Part shown: positions 46,768 through 56,131 of the stretch, piece after piece
Layout: each line of letters opens with the position of its first letter
How positions within the stretch are numbered: the stretch's first letter is position 1
DNA from: RPQJ01 sp963706755
GTDB taxonomy: Bacteria > Pseudomonadota > Gammaproteobacteria > Steroidobacterales > Steroidobacteraceae
DNA length: 64,000 bases
Assembly: GCA_963706755.1 (NCBI GenBank)
Contig: CAVPNH010000014.1
Span: 129,836-193,835 of the forward strand
Reading direction: 5' to 3'
The notes under the pieces: generated by a model
What the model was told of the DNA's origin: nothing
The model's input: only the letters and a program-made list of their open reading frames with translations
Database searches by the model: none
Made by a program: the position numbers and the translations under genes

Positions 46768-48513
46768 TCAATTCGCGCCCGGCGCCGGGGGTGCGGTTGG
46801 GCGGCCGAGCCATGCGTTGGCTTCCGCCACCGCCTGGTTGAGCCCGGATCCCAGCTGCGGCGTTTCCAGGTAGACGTTTTCTGCGCCGACCACTTGCAGA
46901 ATGCCTGTCTTGGCGAGCTGGGCGCGAACGGCCGGATCGACCCCGACCAGCATCAGCTTGCAATCGCGCGCATGCAGTTCTTTGCAATAACGCTGCAACA
47001 CGGTCACGAACGTGCTGCCGATCTCGCTCTTGCCCCGCAGGTTGATGGCCACTACGGCACGGGTGGCCTGGCCGACCAGTGGCAGCATCTCTTCCAGGTT
47101 CTTGGCCGCAGCGAAGAACAGGCTGCCGTAGACATGCAGAAGCGTGAACTGGTGGCTGGGCAAATCCCTCGGCACCGGCTGTTCCAGCGGAAACCCTTCC
47201 GGCTGCAGCACCCATTGCTTGACGACGACCTTGTTCGACTGGCGAAAGACATGGAGCACGATGCTCAATGCCATGCCGAACAGTACCGCAAACTGCAGCG
47301 GTACCACCAGAGTGGCGAGGAACGTGACGAGCATGACCACTCGGGAGATACGGCCTGTCTTCCATGCAATCACTGCCTCGGACACACGCAGGCCCTGGAA
47401 GCCCGCCACGATCAACAACGCGGCCAGCGCGGGCATTGGCACGCGCTCGACCAGCGGTGCGGCCAGCAACACGATGGCGGCCACGAACAGGCCGACGAAG
47501 ATGTTGGCCCATCGCGATCGCGCGCCGGCGCCCAGGATCAGCGCCGTGCCCGATACGGAGCCGCCGGCCGGGATGCCGCCGACCAGGCTGGTCGCGATGT
47601 TCGCTGCGCCCTGGCCCAGAAAGTCCCTCGAAACGTCCGGGTAGCGCCCGTCGGGATTGGGGGTGCCCTGGCTGACGCCTGCACCCTGCACCAGGCCGAT
47701 GATGGCCACCGAGAATGCAGGCAGCAGCAGCGACAGGAAGAGTGACGGCTCAGGAACCGCCAGTCCGGGCAGGGAACGCGGAATCGATGCAATGTCCCCG
47801 ACCGTCGGCACCATGGCGAAGGAGGCGGCCGAAGACATCGCTGGCAGGCTCAGCACGCCCAGCAGGACCGTGGCAATGGCTATGGCGATGATGAAGGCAA
47901 AGCGCTGCAGAGATTTTATCCTCAGCAGCAGTACGATCAAACCCAGCGTGAGGCCGCCAATGGCACATACGCGCAGGTCGACCTGGTTGATGCGCAAGAG
48001 CAGGTCCAGCGCTTGGGCGACCCGGTTCGAAAAGGCGCTTGTGTAGCCTGTCAGGTCGCTCAACTGGCCCAGGATGATCAGCACCGCCACGCCGTTGAGA
48101 AAACCAGTCATGACTGCGTTGGAAACGAAGCGGGTCAGGAAGCCCAGTCGGAACAGGCCTGCCAGCAACTGGATCACCCCGACTAGCATGACCAGCACGG
48201 CCAGCGCTTCCGCCCTCTGCCCGGCCGGGACCTCGGCGAGCACGACACCTGCGGCCACCGACAGCGCAGCGGTGCTGGAAACGTTCATGAAGGCCGAACT
48301 GTTGAAGATCGCGCCGACAGGCACGGCAACCATCAACGTGAAGATGCCAAACAGCGGATTGACGGTCGCCAGCAGCGCATGGCCCATCGCCTGCGGCACG
48401 TTCACCACCGCGAACGTGAGCGCGGCAATGAGGTCGGACGGCAGATAGGTACGGTCGGGCTTCAGGCGTTGTGCCGTGTCGCGAATCTGTTGCATGCGCG
48501 GGTTCACGGTCAT
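46768..48513 (-). CDS. SulP family inorganic anion transporter
   Basis: A 581-residue secondary transporter. The transport domain has 10 or more helices with ALTFAVVNVPQAMGHALLA near the N-terminus and the SulP core motif GGIPAGGSVSGTALILGAGARSR. The C-terminal STAS domain (about residues 450-560) includes AVVAINLRGKSEIGSTFVTVL. SulP proteins move sulfate, bicarbonate or related anions. Next to a sulfatase, sulfate export or uptake is a reasonable guess. ATG 48513 follows a GTG at 48516; either could serve. Confidence 0.9.
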   Translation of the reverse strand: MTVNPRMQQIRDTAQRLKPDRTYLPSDLIAALTFAVVNVPQAMGHALLATVNPLFGIFTLMVAVPVGAIFNSSAFMNVSSTAALSVAAGVVLAEVPAGQRAEALAVLVMLVGVIQLLAGLFRLGFLTRFVSNAVMTGFLNGVAVLIILGQLSDLTGYTSAFSNRVAQALDLLLRINQVDLRVCAIGGLTLGLIVLLLRIKSLQRFAFIIAIAIATVLLGVLSLPAMSSAASFAMVPTVGDIASIPRSLPGLAVPEPSLFLSLLLPAFSVAIIGLVQGAGVSQGTPNPDGRYPDVSRDFLGQGAANIATSLVGGIPAGGSVSGTALILGAGARSRWANIFVGLFVAAIVLLAAPLVERVPMPALAALLIVAGFQGLRVSEAVIAWKTGRISRVVMLVTFLATLVVPLQFAVLFGMALSIVLHVFRQSNKVVVKQWVLQPEGFPLEQPVPRDLPSHQFTLLHVYGSLFFAAAKNLEEMLPLVGQATRAVVAINLRGKSEIGSTFVTVLQRYCKELHARDCKLMLVGVDPAVRAQLAKTGILQVVGAENVYLETPQLGSGLNQAVAEANAWLGRPTAPPAPGAN

Positions 48514-48535
48514 CACCGCTCGAACGCGAACCGGA

Positions 48536-49042
48536 TCATCGAAGGTCGCGCCCAGGTCCGCGGCTGAACCACCGGCGCGCGGCTCGGGCGATCAGCCCGC
48601 GCAGCAACAGGTAGGGAACGAAGGCAAGCACGAGCGCGATGATCACGGCCTCGGCCGGGTGGAAGGTTTTGAATTCGATTGCCTGGTAGATACCGTCCAT
48701 CACCAGCCCCAGCAGGATGATGCGCGCGGTGGCCACCAGGGCCTCGTTCAAGCGAACTAGGCGCTGCGCCGGGTCGGTGAGAGCGCCCACGAAGAAGGGA
48801 CTGCGCCCGGTTCGGGCGTCTCTGACCCCATCGCGCCACGCGGCGATCGCCGCCATGGTCGGCTGCAGGAAGAAGCGGAAGAGCATCGGCCCACCCGGAC
48901 GATCGAACAGGTTCTGCCAGAGGCGCGCGCGAACCTCCGCCGAGAAGCCGTACCAGACCAGGCCACAAACGACGAAAGTGGCCATCAGCACGACCACCAG
49001 TCGCGCCAGACGAACCTGAGACTTCGATGCCTGCTGTGTCAT
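48536..49042 (-). CDS. Hypothetical inner-membrane protein
   Basis: A 168-residue protein with an N-terminal helix (about residues 12-32), a soluble middle and two helices (about 105-150). The C-terminus is basic. No family is recognised. It lies 20 bp upstream of the SulP start, on the same strand, so it is likely cotranscribed with it. Confidence 0.65.
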   Translation of the reverse strand: MTQQASKSQVRLARLVVVLMATFVVCGLVWYGFSAEVRARLWQNLFDRPGGPMLFRFFLQPTMAAIAAWRDGVRDARTGRSPFFVGALTDPAQRLVRLNEALVATARIILLGLVMDGIYQAIEFKTFHPAEAVIIALVLAFVPYLLLRGLIARAARRWFSRGPGRDLR

Positions 49043-49108
49043 CTTCCCGCTGCCGCCTCTACTGCGTTGTCAAGCATACGTCGAAGGCTGGTCATCCTGG
49101 AGTGTCGT

Positions 49109-49906
49109 TCAGCGAGGAAAGAGCAACGTGAAGCTGAGCCGGAAGCCCCAGCCGTGCGGGCCACCGTCCGGGACGTCCGCCCAATAGCGCGCCACTGCAC
49201 CCACTTGCACCAGCTGGCCTCCGACCCTCAGGATTTGCGCTACACCGCCATTGATCGGCACCCGCCATTCATGGCTGTCCCAGTCATAAGTGCTTTCCGT
49301 GTTCAGCGAAAACGTCGTCGCGGTGGGCGTCGTGTAGGTCAGGAACGGCTGCAGGAACGTCGCGTTGACGTTGTCGCGGCGGCTGTTCCCCGCAAACGAC
49401 CAGATATGGTTGGCGAGCGCGCCCAGGGTCCATGGGCCTTGCTGCCTGATCACGACGCCGGTCGGGCCAGCGCCCCACTTGTCGGTGGTCAGCAGGTCGT
49501 TGGAACCGGTTGGCAGGAGAAGCACCGGACCTGCGCCCCAGATCAAACCGCCCGCGGTCGGAGCTTTGGGCGAGAAGAACACGCTCTGCACGATGTCGCC
49601 GATGCCGGATTGAGTCCCCGCGCCTGGAAAGACTTCGTCTTGCCACACCACGGGCAGGATGGTGCGCGAGATGATGTTCCAGTCGGCGTTGAGATCGAAC
49701 GGCACCACGGGCTGGACGTTGAGCAGCCAGCGCTCTCCGTCTCTTGCGGGCCCTATGTCCTGCTCATAGTTGAACTGGAACGGCACGCTGATGAGGGCGG
49801 CCACCGGATTGGAGAGTTCCATGGCCAGGGCCTCGTTCGTCTCGGCCTGGGCAGGGGCAGCGAGGACCGTAGCCACGACGAACGTCAGGACGCCGAGTTC
49901 CCGCAT
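49109..49906 (-). CDS. Exported outer-membrane beta-barrel-type protein
   Basis: A 265-residue protein with a signal peptide (residues about 1-21, ending APAQAE). The mature part is strand-rich (FQFNYEQDIGPARDGERWLLNVQP, split as alternating strands; GAGPVLLLPTGSND; RLSFTLLFPR at the end) and resembles 'transporter'-annotated outer-membrane barrels that lie beside sulfatase and DUF1254 genes. The role could be entry of substrate across the outer membrane. ATG 49906 is used; ATG 49942 would add 12 residues. Upstream is a conserved promoter-like element. Confidence 0.78.
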   Translation of the reverse strand: MRELGVLTFVVATVLAAPAQAETNEALAMELSNPVAALISVPFQFNYEQDIGPARDGERWLLNVQPVVPFDLNADWNIISRTILPVVWQDEVFPGAGTQSGIGDIVQSVFFSPKAPTAGGLIWGAGPVLLLPTGSNDLLTTDKWGAGPTGVVIRQQGPWTLGALANHIWSFAGNSRRDNVNATFLQPFLTYTTPTATTFSLNTESTYDWDSHEWRVPINGGVAQILRVGGQLVQVGAVARYWADVPDGGPHGWGFRLSFTLLFPR

Positions 49907-49984
49907 CGAACTGCGACAAAGACAAAGATCAGGGTAACCCATGGCCAGTCTCCGGTGAGGTCGAATGTATGGACACATCCGCCT

Positions 49985-50053
49985 CATTGTAAATGATCGA
50001 AACGCGGCCGGGGACTGGGCTTGGGCATGGATCGATGCACATGTCTGGCTAGC
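49985..50053 (-). promoter_or_regulatory. Promoter-like element A upstream of the outer-membrane gene
   Basis: On the minus strand the element reads GCTAGCC, then GTGCATCGATC, a GC-rich middle, and ATCATTTACAAT with a near-consensus -10 (TACAAT at 49991-49986). No good -35 is seen, so an activator would be needed. The same blocks in the same order lie before the DUF2860 gene (56814-56889). It overlaps the stop codon of the receiver gene. It would drive the 49.9 kb barrel gene and perhaps the cluster below it. Confidence 0.65.
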
Positions 50054-50432
50054 ACGCTGGATTCGACGCCGCCTGCAGCGCGAACGCTATGCTGGCCAGC
50101 AACTCGCGATTGGAAAAAGGCTTGTGCAACACGCGCAGGCCGCCTGCATCCAGGGCGCTGCGGTCGATCGCAGCGTCTTCGCTCGCGGTGATAAACAAGA
50201 CCGGCAGCTGCACGCCATCGGCCTGCAGGCGTGTCTGCACCTGGATCCCGGTCAACCCTGGCAGGTGCACATCGATCAGTGCACAGTCGGGCATGCAATC
50301 GCCGAGTGCCGCCAGGAAGTCTTCGCCGGATGCATACGCCAGCACCTCGTAGTCCGCCAGGCGCAACATTCGGCCCAGCGCCACGAGCACCGACGCTTCG
50401 TCATCCACCAGGGCGATACGGGTCCGGGACAT
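50049..50432 (-). CDS. Stand-alone response regulator receiver
   Basis: A 127-residue CheY-like receiver with no output domain. The acidic pocket is LVDDEASV, the phospho-acceptor aspartate is in ALIDVHLPG, the conserved serine/threonine in LFITASED and the lysine in LHKPFSN. ATG 50432 is chosen because the fold starts at once. It lies 64 bp downstream of the FixJ-type gene on the same strand, so it may compete for phosphate or relay it. Confidence 0.88.
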   Translation of the reverse strand: MSRTRIALVDDEASVLVALGRMLRLADYEVLAYASGEDFLAALGDCMPDCALIDVHLPGLTGIQVQTRLQADGVQLPVLFITASEDAAIDRSALDAGGLRVLHKPFSNRELLASIAFALQAASNPAC

Positions 50433-50496
50433 TTCGCCGAGAACCGTAACCCGCCGCGGCCCGTTGCGGAACTGGTCTTTGGCATAGTTCGGCCGG

Positions 50497-51114
50497 TTAC
50501 AGCTCCAGCTGCGCCGCAAGGTGCATCAGTTCGGCAACGGTGCGCGCCTGCATGCGTTCCATGAGGCGGGCGCGATGGAATTTGACGGTAGCTTCTGCGA
50601 TGCCCAGCTCGCCGGCAATCTGCTTGTTGAGTTTGCCGGAAGCGAGCCCCGCCAGTACTTCGCGCTCGCGAGTAGTGAGACTCGCATGGCGTTTCCGCAG
50701 CGGCCTGTCGTCGTCCCTCGCCAGGCGAGCCAGCGCATCCTGGGCCACGGCGGCTTGCACTGCGGCCAGCAAGGTTGCGCCCGCAACCGGCTTGGTCAGG
50801 AAGTCCACTGCACCGGCCTTTACAGCCTGGACAGACTTCGGGATGTCGCCGTTCCCGGTCAGGAAGACGATCGGCAACGGCGCGCCAGCCTCGGCCAGGC
50901 GGCGTTGCAGCGCCAGCCCGTCGAGCCCGGGCAGGTTAATGTCGAGTACCAGACAGCCCGGCGCGGATGCGTCATGTTGAGCGAGAAAGTCCTCCGCCGA
51001 TTCGAACAGGGCTGTCTGAAAGCCGTGTTCGCGCAGCAGCCGCGCCTGGGCCTTCAGCACCGGCCCGTCGTCGTCGACGAGGAAGACCGTCGGCACGCTG
51101 GGGTTTGCAGTCAT
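50497..51114 (-). CDS. FixJ/NarL-type response regulator
   Basis: A 205-residue regulator. The receiver (residues about 8-125) has LVDDDGPV, the phospho-acceptor in LVLDINLPG, FLTGNGD and FLTKPV. A LuxR-type helix-turn-helix (about 140-200) follows, with LTTREREVLAGLASGKLNKQIA and ATVKFHRARLMERM. It is paired with the kinase directly upstream; its ATG overlaps the kinase stop (ATGA). The predicted targets are unknown, but promoter elements A and B are good candidates. Confidence 0.92.
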   Translation of the reverse strand: MTANPSVPTVFLVDDDGPVLKAQARLLREHGFQTALFESAEDFLAQHDASAPGCLVLDINLPGLDGLALQRRLAEAGAPLPIVFLTGNGDIPKSVQAVKAGAVDFLTKPVAGATLLAAVQAAVAQDALARLARDDDRPLRKRHASLTTREREVLAGLASGKLNKQIAGELGIAEATVKFHRARLMERMQARTVAELMHLAAQLEL

Positions 51115-53404
51115 GGTGATACCAGCACTGGCAGCAGCGCGCAGAACACCGCGCCGCCCTCGGACGCGTTCGTTACGGCCAGGCTGCCTCGGTGCGCCTC
51201 GGCAATGGAGCGGCAGACCGCCAGGCCCATGCCCATGCCAGCGGCCTTGGTGCTCCAGAAGGGCTCGAACACCTTGCCCAGCGCCTCTGCAGGGACGCCC
51301 GGGCCCCGGTCGGCCACGCAAAGGCTCACGGCGCCGTCGCGCAAGGCGGTGTGAATCGTCAATACCCGTCCGGTGTCGGGCAATTTGTCCATCGCGTCGG
51401 TAGCATTGACGATCAGGTTCAGCAGCAATTGCTGCAGCTGTACGCGGTCGCCGGCGATCGGTGGCAACGCCGGCGCGGGATGCGTCACCAGGGTAACGCG
51501 GCGAGTCGTCAGAATGCTGCGGGTGAATTCGAGCGTGTCGCGAACCAGCTCGTTGACATCGAGCGGTTCGAACATGGGTTCGCCGCGCTTGAACAGTACG
51601 CCGAGCCGGCGAATCACCTGGGCGGCGCGATGGTCTTCGGCCACGATGTCCGCGCAGATCTCGCGCAGCTCGGGCAGGTCGACAGGCTCGCGCTCGAGCA
51701 CCTTCTGCGCTGCCTCGGCATTGCCCAGGATGGAAGCCAGCGGCTGGTTCAACTGGTGTGCGATCGACGCGGAGAGTTGCCCCAGCAGCGAGACGCGCGT
51801 CATGTGATACAGGGCGGCACGGTCCTGCTCGGCCTGGACAGCGGTCCGCTTGCGTTGGGTGATGTCGATTGCGACGCCGAACAGCCGCGGCACCTGTGAA
51901 TGATCGGCGCGCCCGCGCGCCGACTGCCAGCGCAATTCCCCATCCGGCGCCTCGATACGGTACTCCACTTCGAACTCTTCGTGTGTCGCCAAGGCGTCAC
52001 GCAGTGCCGTGTCGACGACTACACGGTCCTGCGGCGAAATGCGCGCCAGCGTCTCGCGGAAGTCCGCAAGCCGATCGGACGCAATGTCGGCGTGTTGCGA
52101 GGCGGATACAATGCCGGCGGCCCGTACGGCGCCGCCGTCCAGGACCCATGGCGACAGACTGGCCGCGCGAGCCGCGAGGCGCATGTGTTGCTCACTCCGG
52201 GCCAGCGCGGCCGCAGTGCGCCGACGGCGGCGGCGCTCGAGCAACAGCGCGACGATGAGACCGGCCTGGAGCAGCATCGCCACGCCGGCGGTGAGCACCT
52301 GTCGGCGGTAGGCCTCCCAGAGCGTGGGTTCCTTGAAATGCACAATCGCGTCGACCGGAACGGCTTGCGGGGAAATACCCAGCGCTTCAATTGCCGCCAG
52401 TCAACATGCAGCGGCGTTGGCATCGCCGCAGGCAGCTTCAGCGAGGCCGGTGAAGCGCCATCGAGCAGCGCGAGTGCGGTCTGCGCACCCAGGCGCCCCG
52501 TCTCGTAGAGGGACGCCATGCGGCCGCCGACGATGCCGGTGCCGATGAAGGTGGAGAACGGCCCGTACACTGGCACCGACGATGCGACTGCGATGAGCCG
52601 AGCGACCTCGCGCGGCGTGAACGTGCGCCCGCCGCCATCGCGGAAGAAGCCGGGGGTGAACACGATTGAAGCTGCCGGTAAATCGCGCAACCGTTGCTGC
52701 AGTTCCTCGATCGGCAAACCGGCCAGGAAGTCGATCGAGAGCCCGTGCGGCAGGCTGGCGGCCTGGGCGCGCATTCGCGCCTCCCATTCCAGGTCCCACG
52801 GGCTGGTGCCGGTCACGACGACAAGACGGCCCGCAGCCGGATGCCAGCGCAGCGCCTGTTCTACGGTGCCGACGAAATCGTAGGTGATCGGCGTGCCGAC
52901 CGCGTCCGGCGGCAGCGGCGGCATCGATTGCAGGTACGTCGATGCAACGGCCATGTGCACGATCGGGACCTGCGCAAACAGCTCCGCCCGGTGGCGGAGC
53001 AAGAAGTCCATCGCCTCGTTGGCCGCGGCGATGATGACTTCCGGCGGGTGCGCTGCGTACTTCTCGCGCAGGTAGTTGACGAACGTTCGCTCGTAAGACT
53101 CGCCGCTGAATCTTGGGTTGTCGAGGAACTCGGCGGATACCGCGACCGGGAGATCGGGGCGAGCCGCGAATCCGTCGGTCAGCCCGCGATCACCGTCGAT
53201 GTTCCCCGGCAGCAGCCGGCTGAACGAGTAGAGCACCAACACGCTGTGCGGTGTCGCCGCCGGGGCGGGCGGGCTCACCGTCAGCAGGCAGACCAGGATC
53301 AGCAACGCGGGCGAGAACAAGCGGCGGCAGACGCCGCCCAGCGCCGCAAGCACGGGAAATCGACTTGCTGTCGCGCTGCCATCAAAGCCGAATTCTGCTC
53401 GCAC
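51111..53404 (-). CDS. Sensor histidine kinase with periplasmic ABC-type sensor (one frameshift)
   Basis: About 765 residues. After an N-terminal helix (LLILVCLLTVSPPAPAA) comes a periplasmic domain of the ABC-substrate-binding type (SVLVLYSFSRLLPGNIDGD to GRLGAQTALALLDG). A second helix (residues about 355-380) leads to a PAS domain (VEYRIEAPDGELRWQ). HisKA follows, with the phosphorylated histidine in SASIAHQLNQPL, then HATPase with NLIVNATDAMDK, ADRGPGVP and GMGMGLAV. One base is lost at about 52378 (run of C), joining two halves that otherwise match. GTG 53404 is preferred, but TTG 53476 is possible. It should phosphorylate the FixJ-type regulator. Confidence 0.88.
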
Positions 53405-53604
53405 GCTCAACGGGGAATGCTTTCCTGGAGTTGGGGCCACGAAATTAGGCTGCGGCACCGCGAGGCTCAAGGCCAAGGGGGGCGCGGCGTTGAAACCGCG
53501 GACCTTGGCCGTGCTAGTCTAGTCCAAGCGCCTGATAACATGGGATAATGCAGAATATCCCTGACCACGCTGCACGCGAGTCACCACCACCCTGGAGCAT
53601 CGAC

Positions 53605-54285
53605 ATGATCCGCTTTCGCACTTTGCTGCCACTATTGCTCGTGCTGTGTGCGACGACCCTTGCGGGTTGCGCTAGTACCCGACCCGCCCCCCCGGATGAA
53701 TGGGATGGCCTCGTCCGGCAGACGGGTACACGGCTCGGCGCGGTCTTCGTCAGGCCGGATGCCGAGATCGTTGGCTACAGAAGCGTGATGATCGACCCGG
53801 TGGAAGTCAGTTTCGCCAGGAACTGGGACCCGAACCGCGGCGGCCGCAGCCAGCTCAACCGGCTCGATGCCGGCGACATGGCGGCGATGCAGGCCGGGGT
53901 GGCGGACTTGTTCCGCGAGACCTTCCGCGCGGAACTCGAACGAGGCGGCTACCAGCTCGTCGACGCGGCGGGTCCGGACACGTTACGGGTCACTGCGGCC
54001 ATCGTCGACCTGTACGTGACCGCGCCCGACACGATGTCGCCCGGCCGTTCGCGCACGTACACGGCCAACACGGGACGCATGACGCTCGTCGCTGAATTGC
54101 GCGATTCGATGACGGGTGAACTCCTCGCGCGTGCCGTCGACGCACGGAGCGGCCGCTCCAGCGGAACCTGGCAAGTCACGAACAGGGTGACGAACACCGC
54201 GGATGCACGGCGCGCGATGGGAGTCTGGGCGACGGCGTTGCGCCAGGCCCTGGACGAGATGTACGGCCGGGCCAAGGCCAACTAG
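53605..54285 (+). CDS. DUF3313 lipoprotein
   Basis: A 226-residue lipoprotein. The signal peptide (MIRFRTLLPLLLVLCATTLAGC) is written here only as its lipobox, LAGC, with the cysteine near residue 22. The DUF3313 domain is recognised by VEVSFARNWDPN, the LFRETFRAELERGGY helix and DSMTGELLARAVDARSG. Function is unknown; the family is found in the outer membrane of many proteobacteria. ATG 53605 has GGAG 8 bp upstream. It converges with pldA. Confidence 0.85.
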   Translation: MIRFRTLLPLLLVLCATTLAGCASTRPAPPDEWDGLVRQTGTRLGAVFVRPDAEIVGYRSVMIDPVEVSFARNWDPNRGGRSQLNRLDAGDMAAMQAGVADLFRETFRAELERGGYQLVDAAGPDTLRVTAAIVDLYVTAPDTMSPGRSRTYTANTGRMTLVAELRDSMTGELLARAVDARSGRSSGTWQVTNRVTNTADARRAMGVWATALRQALDEMYGRAKAN

Positions 54286-54300
54286 GCGTTGCTGCCCGCC

Positions 54301-54322
54301 GGGCCGGCTGCAGAGCCGGCCC
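54301..54322. terminator. Bidirectional hairpin between DUF3313 and pldA
   Basis: A perfect GGGCCGGCT-GCAG-AGCCGGCCC stem-loop (9-bp stem) lies between two convergent genes, 15 bp after one stop and 3 bp after the other. There is no T-run, so it may act with Rho or simply protect the 3' ends. Confidence 0.65.
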
Positions 54323-54325
54323 GGG

Positions 54326-55460
54326 TCAGAACCGGTCGTTGAGCGTCACGCCGAGGCCGACCGTCGTCTGACGCCAGTTGTAATCGATCATGCTTTCGCC
54401 GTAGCCGGTGAACACCTGCAGGTAGCCGCGCAGCGGTCCCAGCAGGGGACGCGTGGCCCACGTGAATTGCGCTGCGCCCTTGCCGGTGCTCAAATTGCCG
54501 CGACCCATCAGCGTGAAGCTGTTGTCGCGCCACTTGTAGATGCCCGTGACCTCGCCGTAGCCGTAGTAGTCCAGGATGTCGGGATTGTCGTCTTCGTCAT
54601 CCGGAGGATTGATGCGGGTCCAGGCCCGCGCGAGCAGGACGAAGTTATCGCGTTCGAAACCCGCCTCGACGAACAGCCTGTCCCAGCTGCGGGAGATCGG
54701 GTCGGAGCGCCCGTTCGACTGGTGGTTGTACCCGAAATTGAGCAGGTTCCAGTGCATCCCGCCGACGTCGATGCCGGGGCGGAAGCTGCCGAAGATTTCC
54801 GGTTCGTAGTTGGTTTCCCTGAATGGACGCGACATGTCGGGGCTGTACAGCTGCCACAGGCTCAGCTGCGTGTAGGCAAACCACAACCCCCAGCGATGGT
54901 CATCCGTGGTGGCCAGACGCCCCTTGATGCTCAGCTGGAACTTGGCCTCGACGTGCTGGAAATCGCCTTCCTCCGCGAATTCATCCAGCAGGGGCTGATA
55001 GGGCTCCGTATTGACGTCCGTCGTATAGCGGCCAAACAGAATGTAGTTCGGCCGGTAGAGCCTCACGTAGGCCGGCTTGGAGTCGGGCAGAAAGCCCCAG
55101 GCCGCGTCGATCAGCGACGCCGGTCCCGGCGCGACCGGAACTTCGCCCGTTGCGGGCCCCGGAGCGGCAGGCGGCGGTGGCACCGCCGCGGCAGCCCCGT
55201 CCACGTGCACCGCGGCGCCGATTTCGCGGTCGAAGCACGCGAGCCGTTCGGCGGTGTCCGCTATCTCAAGGCACGCTGCGCCAGGCGTCTCTGCGCTCGC
55301 GACACACGGGCCGACCGCCGCGCCCGCCAGGACCACGACCAATCCTGGCAGCTGCGCCAGGCGTCTCTGCGCTCGCGACACACGGGCCGACCGCCGCGCC
55401 CGCCAGGACCGCGACCAATCCTGGCAGCCGCGCCCGGCGCCGGCCTGACGACGGTTGCAC
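54326..55460 (-). CDS. pldA: Outer-membrane phospholipase A (PldA), 5' end disrupted by a duplication
   Basis: An outer-membrane phospholipase A of about 360 residues. The active-site signature is FGYNHQSNGRSDPISRSWDR with the histidine and serine of the catalytic group; the barrel ends VGLGVTLNDRF. From GTG 55460 the signal peptide reads LPGLVAVLAGAAVGPCVASA, but after it a 76-bp tandem duplication (55275-55426) shifts the frame. The rest of the gene, from CLEIADTAERLACF, continues in another frame. Without the extra copy the frame would be whole. Either this gene is broken, or translation starts inside the second copy (TTG or GTG near 55335), or the duplication is an assembly error. Confidence 0.88.
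55275..55426. repeat. Two tandem copies of a 76-bp unit in the pldA signal-peptide region
   Basis: Copy 1 is 55275-55350 and copy 2 is 55351-55426. They differ at one base (GACCACGACC against GACCGCGACC). Each copy encodes, on the minus strand, most of the PldA signal peptide. Because 76 is not a multiple of three, the pair puts the start and body of pldA in different frames. Confidence 0.92.
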
Positions 55461-55472
55461 GCGAGTCGCTCG

Positions 55473-56042
55473 TCAGAGCTGCAGGCGGGTGATGCGCGAT
55501 CCATCGACCGTAACGCCCGCCATGATCCCCTGGTTCGAGAGCACGAAGCCGACGATTGGCTGCTGCGAGGTGGCGGTGGTCACCTGGGCGTTCGCTCCGA
55601 CCGAGATCAGGGTGACAGTCGCGTCGACGCCTGCAGTCCAGCCCCTGCTTTTCTCGAATCGCGCCAGTGCGTCATCCGTCATGAACAGCAGGAATACCGC
55701 CGTGGACTGGGCGCCGGCTTGCAGCCCGAACGAACCGCCCGTCGTGCGGTGATAGCTGACGGTCCGGCCGCCTTTGCGCAGTGCGCCGTCGCCCCGCCAT
55801 GCACCGAAGACGAACCCGGCCTCGAGCACTGACGGGAACACCAGCACGCCCTTCGCGCTGCGGACGAGCTGCTCGGAACCAGCGGCCTGCTGGTACAGCC
55901 TGGCAAGGGCGTTGTCGACGCCGGAATCGATGTTCTGGCGCCGGGTTGCCGGGTCCCCTGCGCTCGGGCCGGTCGTCGTGCAGCCCGTGGCGAGCACCAG
56001 CGTTGCGGCCAGCGCCGCGATGAAATGTCTCTTGTTCATCAT
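55473..56042 (-). CDS. SYLF-domain (YSC84-like) lipoprotein
   Basis: A 189-residue lipoprotein with lipobox LATGC. The SYLF/Ysc84 domain occupies residues about 60-185: LVRSAKGVLVFPSVLEAGFVFG, YHRTTGGSFGLQAGAQ and FLLFMTDDALARF are typical. The family binds lipids in eukaryotes and its bacterial role is unclear. ATG 56042 is preceded by GAGG. It lies between pldA and a glycine-zipper gene on the same strand. Confidence 0.88.
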   Translation of the reverse strand: MMNKRHFIAALAATLVLATGCTTTGPSAGDPATRRQNIDSGVDNALARLYQQAAGSEQLVRSAKGVLVFPSVLEAGFVFGAWRGDGALRKGGRTVSYHRTTGGSFGLQAGAQSTAVFLLFMTDDALARFEKSRGWTAGVDATVTLISVGANAQVTTATSQQPIVGFVLSNQGIMAGVTVDGSRITRLQL

Positions 56043-56069
56043 TAATACCTCATTCCAAAATAAAACGCA

Positions 56070-56093
56070 GGGAGGCCGGACGTCCGGCCTCCC
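56070..56093 (-). terminator. Terminator of the glycine-zipper gene
   Basis: A perfect 24-bp palindrome (GGGAGGCCGGAC against GTCCGGCCTCCC) is followed on the minus strand by TGCGTTTTATTTTGG. It lies between the glycine-zipper gene stop and the SYLF gene start. Confidence 0.8.
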
Positions 56094-56131
56094 ACGATTC
56101 CCAGCCCGCGGATTCGCCGGCCCCTCTTGGA

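Noticed and set aside
55275..55426. The 76-bp tandem as a CRISPR array
   Set aside because: Two adjacent units without spacers, lying inside a coding region.
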